This document shows positions 24,706 to 33,727 of a stretch of 45,035 nucleotides of DNA, piece by piece. This DNA comes from Deltaproteobacteria bacterium (GTDB lineage Bacteria > Desulfobacterota > GWC2-55-46), in contig JACRNO010000024.1 in assembly GCA_016234855.1 (NCBI GenBank), positions 1-45,035 on the forward strand, written 5' to 3'. A program made the position numbers and the translations under genes. The notes beneath the pieces were generated by a model that ran no database searches, was not told the DNA's origin, and worked only from the letters and a program-made list of their open reading frames with translations. Numbering within the stretch: the stretch's first letter is position 1; every line of letters starts with the position of its first letter.

Positions 24706-26121
24706 ATGAGATTTCAGGGTCTTTGCGATGATGAAACCGCCACAAACAGGCTCTCCCTCGGCTGGCTGGTCCTTGCCGTCGCCTCGCTCGTCTTTGCCGG
24801 GCTTTTTGCGCTCCTTGTGGCCCTTGCGCGCACGCCGGTCATAGAAGAGATGCTTCCGTTCGGCCGCGACTACATCAATATCGGGCTCGTTGGGCACGTC
24901 ATACTTGCGGTCGTGATATGGTTCCTGGCCTTTCAGGGCTTTTTATGGGTGGCTGCGAGCGCCTCCGAGCTTAAGATACGGGTTTGGAGTCCCTTGCTAG
25001 GGTGGCTGGCCATCGGGGCTTGCTGTGCAGGGACCGTGCTCGTTGCCGTGTCGGCATTATTCGGCCTCGGCATGGCCGAGCTTGTCAATTACGTCCCGGT
25101 GCTTCATACCCCGGTCTTTTATGCTGGTCTGCTAATATTTGCCCTGGGCATACTCCTCCATCTATTCAATACGGGGCTTATACTGGTCTTTGCCGTGCGT
25201 TCCGGCAAGAAGCTGCCTACGGTTACCATCGGCATGGCAGCGGCAGGGTTGGGAGTCTTCGTCGCCTTTCTTTGTTTTGCCCTTTCCGCCTGGTTCCAGC
25301 TCTCGACAGGCAAGGCCTTCCTCGACTTCGAGCGGCTCTTCTGGGGCGGCGGTCACATACTCCAGGCCGTCAACACCATCACAATGGTCACGGCCTGGGT
25401 ATATCTGAGCCGTATAGTCTACAAAGAGGAGCCGGTCGGGCCGCGTCTTGCAAAGGCGCTCTACGGTCTCTATCTTCTGTTCATCATCCCGGCCCCGGTC
25501 ATATATCTTCTCTTTGATACGTCCTCGCAGGCGCATAAAGATAGCTTTACCATGCTGATGCAATGGGGGCTTGGGCCGTCGACGCTCGTCTTCGGCGTTG
25601 CAATCGCAACCATGGCCGTGAAAAAGGGGGCGCGTGGATGGGGCTCGGCCGGGTTTTCGTCGCTCGTCCTCTCGGTCTTCGTATTTTTCATCGGCGGCGT
25701 GATAGCCATGACCATAAGCGGGGTGAACACCAAGATACCCGCGCACTATCACTGCGTCATCGGGGCCGTGACCATCGCGTTTATGGGGCTTTTTTATGAG
25801 ATGGCGCCCTTGCTGGGCCGGGATATATACAGCAGGAGGCTGGCTGTTCTCCAGCCGTACCTCTACAGCGGGGGCATCCTGCTTTTTGCCGCAGGCCTCT
25901 ATATCGCAGGGGCGCACGGCGTAGCCAGAAAGACGTATGCAGGCTCCCAGAACCTTAATACCCTGGGCAGGCTCGTCGGGATGAGCGTCATGGGAGCGGG
26001 CGGGTTGGTGGCCATAAGCGGCGGGATTGCCTTTGTATATAATGCCGTGATGACGCTTGGGCGCGGGGCGCGGCAGCCGGTAGAGGCCCGTGAGACAATA
26101 GTGTATGAGCCGGTCCCGTGA
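24706..26121 (+). CDS. Divergent heme-copper oxidase subunit I-like protein
   Basis: The 471-residue, about twelve-span protein keeps some helices of subunit I: INIGLVGHVILAVVIWF (like the low-spin heme helix), ERLFWGGGHILQAVNT (where HPxVY would be) and KIPAHYHCVIGAVTIAFMG (like the HFHYVM helix). The adjacent CuB His-His pair is not visible; only AHKDSFTMLMQWG occupies that region. It may bind hemes without a complete binuclear centre, so catalytic O2 reduction by this copy is doubtful. It lies between sco and ctaB, so it probably belongs to the oxidase operon as an accessory or electron-entry protein. Annotation tools would probably call it cbb3 subunit I-like. Confidence 0.75.
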   Translation: MRFQGLCDDETATNRLSLGWLVLAVASLVFAGLFALLVALARTPVIEEMLPFGRDYINIGLVGHVILAVVIWFLAFQGFLWVAASASELKIRVWSPLLGWLAIGACCAGTVLVAVSALFGLGMAELVNYVPVLHTPVFYAGLLIFALGILLHLFNTGLILVFAVRSGKKLPTVTIGMAAAGLGVFVAFLCFALSAWFQLSTGKAFLDFERLFWGGGHILQAVNTITMVTAWVYLSRIVYKEEPVGPRLAKALYGLYLLFIIPAPVIYLLFDTSSQAHKDSFTMLMQWGLGPSTLVFGVAIATMAVKKGARGWGSAGFSSLVLSVFVFFIGGVIAMTISGVNTKIPAHYHCVIGAVTIAFMGLFYEMAPLLGRDIYSRRLAVLQPYLYSGGILLFAAGLYIAGAHGVARKTYAGSQNLNTLGRLVGMSVMGAGGLVAISGGIAFVYNAVMTLGRGARQPVEARETIVYEPVP

Positions 26122-26144
26122 TAAACCCGGCAAAAGGTGGTATA

Positions 26145-27023
26145 ATGTTAATAGCGCGGTATCTGCCGTTATTCAAGCTGCGTATATGCAGCCTTATAAC
26201 CTTCAGCGCAATCGTTGGGCTTGCGGCCACGCGGACGCGGGGCGCTGACATTGATTTTTTGAGGCTTGCGGCCCTTGCAGCGGCAACGATGCTGGCGGCT
26301 GCCGGGGCGAGCGCCTTTAATCATTACTTTGACAGGGATATCGACGCCATTATGCAGCGGACAGCGGCAAGGCCGCTGCCCGCGGGCGGGGTAATAGGCG
26401 GCAAGACGGTGCTTGTCCTGTCGATTGCGCTCTTTCTCATGTCCATACTGGTCTCGCTCAAGGCCCTTAATTACATGGTCGCGCTCCATCTGGCGCTTGG
26501 CGCGCTCGTATATGCCGTTCTCTATACGGCGTGGCTGAAGAGGAGGAGTTGGATAAATATCATCGTAGGCGGGCTTGCCGGCAGCTTTGCCGTGCTTGCC
26601 GGAGGCGCGAGCGCCGGGCCCGGGTTCTGCCTGCCCCCTGTATTGCTCGCGATGGTCATCTTCTTCTGGACGCCGTCGCACTTCTGGAGCTTCGCCATAT
26701 ACCACAGGCGGGAGTATGCAAAGGCCGGGGTGCCGATGCTGCCGGTTGTAATCGGGGACAAGAAGACCGCATTCTATATGCTCATAAATACCGTCGCGCT
26801 CACGGCGGCCTCTCTTGCGCCGTTTATCATGGGGCATGGCGGCTACATATATCTTGCTGCCGCGTTGGGCTGCGGCGCGTATTTTATCGCATGGAACGTC
26901 AGGCTTGTGCTTAATCCGGCAAGGGAGATTGCCTGGAAGAACTTCAAGATATCGATGGCTTATCTGGCCGTCCTTTTTACGGCCGTGATAATCGAGGCCG
27001 TGATAAAGGGGATGCGCGGTTAA
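26145..27023 (+). CDS. ctaB: Heme O synthase (protoheme IX farnesyltransferase)
   Basis: This UbiA-family membrane prenyltransferase adds a farnesyl chain to heme b to make heme O for the oxidase. The Asp-rich motif is AFNHYFDRDIDAIMQRT, followed by ARPLPAGG. A second conserved region reads TPSHFWSFAIYHRREYAKAG with VPMLPVV. About eight spans are visible. ATG 26145 is preferred, with AAGGTGG six bases upstream; GTG 26118 overlaps the preceding stop and adds nine unlikely residues. No heme A synthase (ctaA) gene is in the window. Confidence 0.93.
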   Translation: MLIARYLPLFKLRICSLITFSAIVGLAATRTRGADIDFLRLAALAAATMLAAAGASAFNHYFDRDIDAIMQRTAARPLPAGGVIGGKTVLVLSIALFLMSILVSLKALNYMVALHLALGALVYAVLYTAWLKRRSWINIIVGGLAGSFAVLAGGASAGPGFCLPPVLLAMVIFFWTPSHFWSFAIYHRREYAKAGVPMLPVVIGDKKTAFYMLINTVALTAASLAPFIMGHGGYIYLAAALGCGAYFIAWNVRLVLNPAREIAWKNFKISMAYLAVLFTAVIIEAVIKGMRG

Positions 27024-27076
27024 AAAAGGGCGGAAAAAGGAGGCGAACAAGAAGGGGCCGCCGTGTAACAAAGTTC

Positions 27077-27105
27077 TTGACAACATAACGGGTTGGATGT
27101 ACGCT
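27077..27105 (+). promoter_or_regulatory. Promoter before cytochrome c
   Basis: TTGACA (27077-27082), 17 bases and TACGCT (27100-27105). The -35 is consensus and the -10 is weak. It ends about 40 bases before the cytochrome c start. Confidence 0.45.
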
Positions 27106-27147
27106 GATTTTACTAATTCCCAATTCCCGAAAGGAGGAGTTCCATAC

Positions 27148-27480
27148 ATGAAGAGAATTATAGCAGCTGGTGTTGTAGCAATTGCAGTAGCGGTAGCAGG
27201 GTCGGCTCTTGCGGCTGACGGCGCGGCGATCTTCAAGGCGAAGTGCGTAGCATGCCACGGCGCGGAAGGCGCTGGCACGGCCATGGCGCCGGCATTCAAG
27301 GGTAACGCGTTTGTAAGGGACAGCAAGAACGTGGAATGCGAATTGGTGGTCACCCACGGCCGCAAAGGCGATGAGAAGAAGCACAAGAACTTCGCCATGG
27401 CCATGCCTTCGCATGAGGGTAAGCTTTCCGCGGACGAGATCAAGGCGGTCGTAGATTACATCAAGACGCTCGCGAAGTAA
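27148..27480 (+). CDS. Periplasmic monoheme class I cytochrome c
   Basis: A signal peptide (MKRIIAAGVVAIAVAVAGSA, cleavage after ALA) is followed by one heme site CVACH (Cys33, Cys36, His37) and a probable methionine axial ligand in FAMAMPSHEGKL. The C-terminal helix ADEIKAVVDYIKTLAK is typical. The 110-residue protein is a likely electron donor to the CuA site of the oxidase encoded just upstream. AAAGGAGGAG lies before the ATG, and it has its own promoter and terminator, so it may be made at a higher level than the oxidase. Confidence 0.92.
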   Translation: MKRIIAAGVVAIAVAVAGSALAADGAAIFKAKCVACHGAEGAGTAMAPAFKGNAFVRDSKNVECELVVTHGRKGDEKKHKNFAMAMPSHEGKLSADEIKAVVDYIKTLAK

Positions 27481-27563
27481 TATCCTTGCGAACGGCCTGA
27501 TGCCGCCTGGCCGGCCCCTTATGGACAGCTGGACTGTCTGCGGAGTAAACGGATTAAAACGGA

Positions 27564-27601
27564 ATGGAAAAGGCCCGGCTTATCGGGCCGTTTCCATTTT
27601 G
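27564..27601 (+). terminator. Terminator after cytochrome c
   Basis: ATGGAAAAGGCCCG and CGGGCCGTTTCCAT form a long stem with a short loop, followed by TTTTG. It ends the respiratory block. Confidence 0.75.
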
Positions 27602-28102
27602 TCTTTGCGCACGGCGCGGGGTTGCGCCGGTTCTGCGCCCTTTTTCCCTCCATGGCCGCCCGCAGTCTCTCTCAATGCGTCCCTTTGGCGCGTCCTTCCA
27701 TGATAAAAGACCCTGTTGACAATTGTGCGGAGAAATCAGATAATATAACCTCTTTTATGCACGGTTGCAGCCCTCGTTGTCGTGCCGCTATTTCCGCAAT
27801 GCCAGCAGTTCCGCCGGTGTGTGACCAAGCGCAGAACCTTGAGCATTTCTGAACAGACGCGGAAGAGGTTTGTAATGACGGTGAGGGTTGCGTTGGCGGT
27901 GCCGCGCTGGCGGGGCCGCCTGTTTTGTTGACCGATGTCATGTCTTTTCTCAGGGTGTTTTATATAATTAACTCTCTTAACGGGTGCGTCCAGGCGCAAT
28001 CACATATAGACGTAGCGATGCCATCAGGCAAGCAGATGCAGGATGCGGCCGCTGCCGCACGCGGCAGCCGCAGGACGGCGCGTTTTTAACCGGAGGTGGA
28101 AG
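27602..28102. other. Long leader region before the activase gene
   Basis: No gene is credible here. TTGACA (27716-27721), 17 bases and GATAAT (27739-27744) form a good promoter about 360 bases before the activase start. The leader contains AT-rich TATATAATTAA (27960-27970) and short GC stems. No known riboswitch class is recognised. Confidence 0.45.
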
Positions 28103-31100
28103 TTGAGCGGTCATAAAGATATTTACGTAGGCATGGATATCGGCTCGGTCAGCGCCAATACCGTCGTATTGGACGAGCATAGAAATATCCTTGAAGAGCA
28201 TTACACGCGCACCAAGGGAGAGCCGCTTCAGACGGTCCTTCTGCTCTTGAACGACCTTATCAAGCATTACGGCAAGGACGCGATAAAATTGCTTGCCCTG
28301 ACCGGGTCCGGCGGCAAGCTAATAGCCCCGCTCGTGGGCGCGGGGTTCACAAACGAGGTCATTGCGCAGGCCAAGGCCGTCGAGGTCTTCCACCCGGAGG
28401 TACGCACAGTCATCGAGATGGGCGGCCAGGACGCCAAACTGATATTTCTCGCGCCTGAGGGCGCTGACGGCAGGTTGCGGATAGCGGACTTTCAGATGAA
28501 CTCGGTCTGCGCCGCGGGCACGGGCTCGTTCCTCGACCAGCAGGCCTACAGACTCGGGCTCACCATCGAGGAGTTCGGGCACCTGGCCCTCAAGAGCAAG
28601 AACCCGCCGCGCGTGGCCGGGCGTTGCAGCGTCTTTGCGAAATCCGACATGATACACCTTCAACAGACGGCCACGCCTGACTACGATATCGTCGCGGGCC
28701 TGTGTTACGCCGTGGCCAGGAACTTCAAGGCCACCATAGGCAAGGGCAAGGAGTTTGTCGCGCCGGTCGCCTTCCAGGGCGGCGTGGCCGCGAACCTCGG
28801 CGTGCGCAAGGCGTTCAAGGACGTCCTTGAGCTCTCCGACGCCGACTACGTCATCCCGTCGCACTTCTCGTCCATGGGCGCCCTTGGCGCGCTCTATGCC
28901 TGCCAGGAGATGAAAAAAGGGATAGGCCTTTTCAAGGGCACGGCAGAGCTTGAGGCGTTCGTCGGTTCGGCAAGGGCGAGCGAGTCGTCGCTTGAAAAGC
29001 TCGTCAGGCCCGAAGGCCACCCGTCCCAGCGCCGCTCCACGACCGGCTATCCGCTCAACGCGGAGAAGAAGGTCGAAGCTTACCTCGGCATAGACGTGGG
29101 CTCGACCTCCACCAACGTCATACTCATAGACAAGGACCTAAAGCTCATAACCAAACGCTACCTTGCAACCGCGGGCCGTCCGCTTGACGCCGTAAGAAAG
29201 GGGCTCGCCGAGGTCGGCGACGAGTGCGGCGACGCGGTAAACGTCATAGGCGTGGGCACGACCGGGTCCGGCAGGTATCTCTCCGGCGACTTCGTGGGCG
29301 CCGACGTCATCCGTAACGAGATAACGGCACAGGCCGTGGCCGCGGCCGTCATAGACCCGGACGTGGACACCATCTTCGAGATAGGCGGACAGGACTCCAA
29401 GTATATCGCGCTCAAGGACGGCGTCGTCATAGACTTCGAGATGAACAAGGTCTGCGCCGCCGGCACGGGTTCGTTCCTTGAGGAGCAGGCCGAAAGGCTC
29501 GGCATCAGCATCAAGGGCGAGTTCAGCGACCTGGCGCTGGGTTGCTCTTCCCCGCCTCCGATGGGAGAGCGTTGCACGGTCTTCATCGAGTCGGACATGA
29601 TTCACTTCCAGCAGCGCGGCGTTGAAAAGGACGGCCTCGTGGCCGGACTTTCGTATTCCATCGTTCATAATTACCTCAACCGGGTCGTCGGCGACAGGCG
29701 CATCGGCAACAACCTCTTCTTCCAGGGCGGCACGGCCGCGAACCTGGGGGTCGTGGCGGCCTTTGAGAAGGTCACGGGCAAGAAGGTGACCGTGCCGGAG
29801 CATCACGACGTGACGGGCGCCATAGGCGCGGCCATACTCGTGGCGCGCGAGATGCCGTCCGGCGTAAAGACGAAGTTCAAGGGGTTCGATTTAAGCAGGC
29901 GCAAGTTCGAGATACAGTCCTTCGAGTGCAGGGACTGCGCCAACGTCTGCAACGTGCGCAAGGTCGTGATGGAGGGCGAGGCCCCGCTCTATTACGGCGG
30001 CAGGTGTGAAAAATACGACGTAAAGAGGGACGACAACCGTAACGCCCATCTGCCCGACCTCTACAAAGAGCGCGAAAAGATGCTCTACGGGACTTACACC
30101 GGCAAGGTCGCGTCCAAGGACGCGCCGGTAATCGGCGTGCCGAGAATCCTCGTCATGCACGAGATGTATCCCTTCTGGAAGGCCTTCTTTGACATGATGG
30201 GCTACCGCGTCCAGCTCTCCGCCCCGACCAACAAGGAGATAATACGCGACGGCATCGAGAAGATAGTCACGGAGACGTGCTTCCCCATCAAGGTCTCGCA
30301 CGGCCACGTTCAGGACCTTATGAACAAGGGTGTGAAGAAGATATTCCTGCCGTCCATCGTCAATATGAGGCCGGCAAAGCCGGGCCAGGCCCACACGCAG
30401 TTGTGCCCTTACGTGCAGACCATCCCGTACCTGTGCCATTCGACATTTGATTTTGCAAAGGAGGGCTTCGAGGTCCTTCAGCCTGTATTCCATTTCAACC
30501 AGCAGGAGTCGGGCCTCAAGAAAGAGTTTTACGAATTCGGCAAGACCCTTGGCCGCGACAAGAAGACCGTCGACGCGGCGCTCAAGGCCGCGTACAACGC
30601 ATGGGACACCTTCAATGCAAAGCTCGTGGCGCGCGGCAAAGAGGTCGTGGACGGCCTCAAGCCGGAAGATACCGCGCTTGTCATAGTAGGACGCTCGTAC
30701 AATACGACCGATACCGGCCTTAACCTCGAGCTGCCGCAAAAACTCAGGGAACTGGGCACCATAGCCATACCGTTCGATATGCTGCCGGTGGACGCCGCCA
30801 TAGACGACGCGCTGGCCACGGACATGTACTGGAAGAGCGGGCAGAGGATTCTGGCGGCGGCCAAGATAGTACGCGAAGACAACAGGCTCTTTGCCGTCTA
30901 TATCACCAACTTCGGGTGCGGCCCGGATTCGTTCATTTCGCACTTCTTTAAGGACGTAAGCTCGGGCAAGCCGTCGCTCCAGCTTGAGATAGACGAGCAT
31001 TCGGCGGACGCGGGCGCCATTACGCGCTGCGAGGCCTTCCTCGATTCCATCCGTAACGTCAAGGACAAGCTGAGGATTGATAAAAAGAAAGAGAAGCAGA

Positions 31101-32320
31101 CGCTTGTCAGGACGAATATCAAGAAGAAGATATACCTGCCGTATATGGCCGACGGCGCCCACGGGCTGGCCGCGGCCTTCGAGGCGTGCGGAGTGGAGTG
31201 CATTGTAATGCCCATGCCGGACGCGGAGTCTCTGAAGCTCGGCAGGCGTTATACGTCGGGCCGCGAATGCTATCCCGCGATACTGACGACCGGCGACATG
31301 GTAAAGGTGGTCCAGAGCCCGGACTTCGACCCGGACGCCAGCGCGTTTTTCATGCCGTCCGGCAACGGGCCGTGCAGGTTCGGCCAGTACAACCGTTACC
31401 ACAGGCTCATACTCGACGAACTCGGGTTCAAGGAAGTTCCGGTTTATGCGCCCGACCAGGACGGCGGGTTTTATTCCGAGCTTGCGATGGCCGGCGGCAA
31501 CTTCGCGCGCCTTGCGTGGTGGGGGCTGCTTGCCGCCGACCTTCTCGAAAAGAGGCTCCGTGAGATACGCCCGTATGAGAAGAACCCGGGTGAGACGGAA
31601 AAGATATACTGGGAGGCCATCCATAAGGTCAGCGACTCGATAAGGCAGGGTAAATTCCCGGAACCCGCGCTCAAGCACGCGAAAGAGGCGTTCAAGCACG
31701 TGCCTGTCGACAAGAGCGTCGCAAAACCCGTTATAGGCGTCGTCGGCGAGATATACGTGCGCAGCAACCGTTTCAGCAACGAAGACCTTGTAAAGAGGCT
31801 CGAAGGCCTCGGCGCGGAGGTGCGCGTCCCTACCATCGCCGAATGGATATTCTACACCAACTGGACGAACAAGAGGACGTCGCGCGAGCGCGGCCTTTGG
31901 AAGGAATGGGGCAAGACGGTGCTCTACGATTACTTCCAGCACAGGGATGAGAAGCGCATGGAGGCGCTCCTGAACGGCGATGGTCACGCAACGCACGAGC
32001 CTCGGGTCGAGAAGATAATCGCAAACGCGCGCGGCTATCTGCACGACTCATTCGAGGGCGAGGCCATACTCTCGGTCGGCAAATCCCTTGATTACCTCGC
32101 ACAAGGCGCGGACGGGCTCGTTAACGCCATGCCGTTCACCTGCATGCCGGGCACGGTCGTCAACGCGCTCCTGAAGAGGCTGCGCGAGAATAACAACAAC
32201 ATCCCGTACCTGAACATGGTCTTCGAGGGCGCGGAAGACACCAACTCCACGACGCGCATGGAGGCCTTCGTTCATCAGGCGCGCGAGTATATGCAAAGGC
32301 GCAAGTCAGAGGTGGCGTAA
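28103..32320 (+). CDS. Giant acyl-CoA dehydratase activase (BadF/HgdC-type, DUF2229)
   Basis: This 1405-residue protein starts with two tandem BadF/BadG/HgdC ATPase domains. The first reads YVGMDIGSVSANTVVLDE, IEMGGQDAKLIF and VCAAGTGSFLDQQA. The second, from about residue 330, reads YLGIDVGSTSTNVILIDK, FEIGGQDSKYIAL and VCAAGTGSFLEEQA. Then come a DUF2229 activase-associated region (IGVPRILVMHEMYPFWKAFF) and a C-terminal part resembling dehydratase component D (SGRECYPAILTTGDMVK). Each ATPase half supplies the cysteines expected for a bridging [4Fe-4S] cluster. Such proteins inject electrons into radical 2-hydroxyacyl-CoA dehydratases or reductases, but no dehydratase is adjacent, so the partner is unknown. 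The start is TTG, with CGGAGG six bases upstream. Confidence 0.9.
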   Translation: MSGHKDIYVGMDIGSVSANTVVLDEHRNILEEHYTRTKGEPLQTVLLLLNDLIKHYGKDAIKLLALTGSGGKLIAPLVGAGFTNEVIAQAKAVEVFHPEVRTVIEMGGQDAKLIFLAPEGADGRLRIADFQMNSVCAAGTGSFLDQQAYRLGLTIEEFGHLALKSKNPPRVAGRCSVFAKSDMIHLQQTATPDYDIVAGLCYAVARNFKATIGKGKEFVAPVAFQGGVAANLGVRKAFKDVLELSDADYVIPSHFSSMGALGALYACQEMKKGIGLFKGTAELEAFVGSARASESSLEKLVRPEGHPSQRRSTTGYPLNAEKKVEAYLGIDVGSTSTNVILIDKDLKLITKRYLATAGRPLDAVRKGLAEVGDECGDAVNVIGVGTTGSGRYLSGDFVGADVIRNEITAQAVAAAVIDPDVDTIFEIGGQDSKYIALKDGVVIDFEMNKVCAAGTGSFLEEQAERLGISIKGEFSDLALGCSSPPPMGERCTVFIESDMIHFQQRGVEKDGLVAGLSYSIVHNYLNRVVGDRRIGNNLFFQGGTAANLGVVAAFEKVTGKKVTVPEHHDVTGAIGAAILVAREMPSGVKTKFKGFDLSRRKFEIQSFECRDCANVCNVRKVVMEGEAPLYYGGRCEKYDVKRDDNRNAHLPDLYKEREKMLYGTYTGKVASKDAPVIGVPRILVMHEMYPFWKAFFDMMGYRVQLSAPTNKEIIRDGIEKIVTETCFPIKVSHGHVQDLMNKGVKKIFLPSIVNMRPAKPGQAHTQLCPYVQTIPYLCHSTFDFAKEGFEVLQPVFHFNQQESGLKKEFYEFGKTLGRDKKTVDAALKAAYNAWDTFNAKLVARGKEVVDGLKPEDTALVIVGRSYNTTDTGLNLELPQKLRELGTIAIPFDMLPVDAAIDDALATDMYWKSGQRILAAAKIVREDNRLFAVYITNFGCGPDSFISHFFKDVSSGKPSLQLEIDEHSADAGAITRCEAFLDSIRNVKDKLRIDKKKEKQTLVRTNIKKKIYLPYMADGAHGLAAAFEACGVECIVMPMPDAESLKLGRRYTSGRECYPAILTTGDMVKVVQSPDFDPDASAFFMPSGNGPCRFGQYNRYHRLILDELGFKEVPVYAPDQDGGFYSELAMAGGNFARLAWWGLLAADLLEKRLREIRPYEKNPGETEKIYWEAIHKVSDSIRQGKFPEPALKHAKEAFKHVPVDKSVAKPVIGVVGEIYVRSNRFSNEDLVKRLEGLGAEVRVPTIAEWIFYTNWTNKRTSRERGLWKEWGKTVLYDYFQHRDEKRMEALLNGDGHATHEPRVEKIIANARGYLHDSFEGEAILSVGKSLDYLAQGADGLVNAMPFTCMPGTVVNALLKRLRENNNNIPYLNMVFEGAEDTNSTTRMEAFVHQAREYMQRRKSEVA

Positions 32321-32360
32321 GCTGGTTTTACGCACGACCTTCCTGGTTGAGATTGTATGA

Positions 32361-32394
32361 GAACAGGGCAGCCTTACGGCTGCCCTGTTCGTTT
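32361..32394 (+). terminator. Terminator after the activase gene
   Basis: GAACAGGGCAGCC (32361-32373) pairs perfectly with GGCTGCCCTGTTC (32378-32390) around TTAC, then GTTTAT. Confidence 0.8.
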
Positions 32395-32434
32395 ATCGGT
32401 GACGGGCATGAGCGGACGTTTTGCAAGGTTGCAA

Positions 32435-32463
32435 TTGACTTGCCGTCCGGTTTTTCATATCAT
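32435..32463 (+). promoter_or_regulatory. Promoter of asd
   Basis: TTGACT (32435-32440), 17 bases and TATCAT (32458-32463), about 70 bases before the GTG start. Confidence 0.55.
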
Positions 32464-32534
32464 CTACTTTGGAAGCATCCCGACGGCTTGTGCTGTCGGG
32501 CTGTGTATAAATCTTACGTAAAGGACGGTCTGAC

Positions 32535-33557
32535 GTGAAGAAGAAGAGCTACTGCGTGGCCATTGCCGGCGCAACCGGGGTCGTTGGCAAGGAACTGTTG
32601 AAGACGCTTGAAGAGCGTAACTTTCCGGTTGGCGAGTTGCGTCTGCTCGCCTCGGAAAGAAGCGCGGGACAAAAACTCGAATTCAAGGGCGCTGATGTGC
32701 TTGTCAGGCTGCTTGAAGACGAGACCTTCAAAGGCGTTGATATCGGACTCTTCTCGCCCGGGGCCTCTGTCAGCGCCATATACGCGCCCAGGGCGGCAAA
32801 GGCAGGCTGCATAGTCATAGACAACACAAGCGAGTTCAGGATGGACCCGCTCGTGCCGCTCGTGGTGCCGGAGGTCAACCCGCAGGCCATAGCCGAGTAT
32901 ACGAAGAAGAATATCATCGCCAACCCGAACTGTTCGACCATACAGATGGTCGTCGCGTTAAAGCCCATACACGACAAGTTCAGGATAAAGAGGATAGTCG
33001 TCTCCACCTATCAGTCCGTCTCAGGCGCGGGCAAGGAGGCGATGGAGGAGCTTTCGGAACAGATAAAGGCCCTTTTCAATATGCGCGAGCCGGAGGTCAA
33101 TGTCCTGCCGCAGCGGATTGCCTTCAACTGCATCCCGCAGATAGACTCCTTCCTCGACAACGGATATACAAAGGAAGAGATGAAGATGGTCAACGAGACG
33201 CAGAAGATTTTCGGCGACCCGTCGGTCAAGGTGACGGCGACAACCGTGCGCGTGCCGGTCTTTGTCGGGCATTCAGAGTCTGTCAATATCGAGACCGAGC
33301 TTCCCATCACCCCGGAAGAGGTCAGGCGCATACTCAAGAAGGCCCCCGGCGTCACGGTTGCCGACGACCCTAAAAAAGGCGTCTATGCGACACCGGCCGA
33401 CGTCGCCACCCTCGACGACACGTTCGTCAGCAGGATACGTAAAGACGACACCGTGCCAAACGGCATCAACATGTGGATAGTCGCGGACAACCTGCGTAAG
33501 GGCGCGGCCCTGAACGCCGTGCAGATAGCCGAGATACTGGTGCGGGATTATATCTGA
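32535..33557 (+). CDS. asd: Aspartate-semialdehyde dehydrogenase
   Basis: This enzyme makes L-aspartate semialdehyde for lysine, threonine, methionine and diaminopimelate synthesis. The NADP site is AIAGATGVVGKELLKTL at the N-terminus. The catalytic cysteine is Cys133 in NPNCSTIQMV. The region STYQSVSGAGKEAMEEL and the substrate-binding run TTVRVPVFVGHSESVNIE are typical of the Gram-positive/archaeal-like branch. The 340-residue length is normal. The start is GTG behind GGAC; no better in-frame start is present. It has its own promoter after a strong terminator. Confidence 0.95.
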   Translation: MKKKSYCVAIAGATGVVGKELLKTLEERNFPVGELRLLASERSAGQKLEFKGADVLVRLLEDETFKGVDIGLFSPGASVSAIYAPRAAKAGCIVIDNTSEFRMDPLVPLVVPEVNPQAIAEYTKKNIIANPNCSTIQMVVALKPIHDKFRIKRIVVSTYQSVSGAGKEAMEELSEQIKALFNMREPEVNVLPQRIAFNCIPQIDSFLDNGYTKEEMKMVNETQKIFGDPSVKVTATTVRVPVFVGHSESVNIETELPITPEEVRRILKKAPGVTVADDPKKGVYATPADVATLDDTFVSRIRKDDTVPNGINMWIVADNLRKGAALNAVQIAEILVRDYI

Positions 33558-33727
33558 TTTGAGGAAGTAGTTTGTCACTCCGTAAAAACGTCACTTGAAA
33601 GCAGTGTTGGCGGGCCTGTCCAACGCCGCTTGCCGCGGTATTAAATTCATCAAGTGGATCAGAACGCCGAACGGGCGCCGTGCCCTTGATAAATGCCGCA
33701 CCACCTCAGCCCTGCCCGCCAAACAGC

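Noticed and set aside
26169-27443. 424-codon antisense frame over ctaB and cytochrome c
   Set aside because: It overlaps two certain genes on the other strand and shows no family features.
29891-32044. 717-codon open frame antisense to the activase gene
   Set aside because: It is the mirror of a clearly conserved protein in GC-rich codons; its translation has no domain and no ribosome site.
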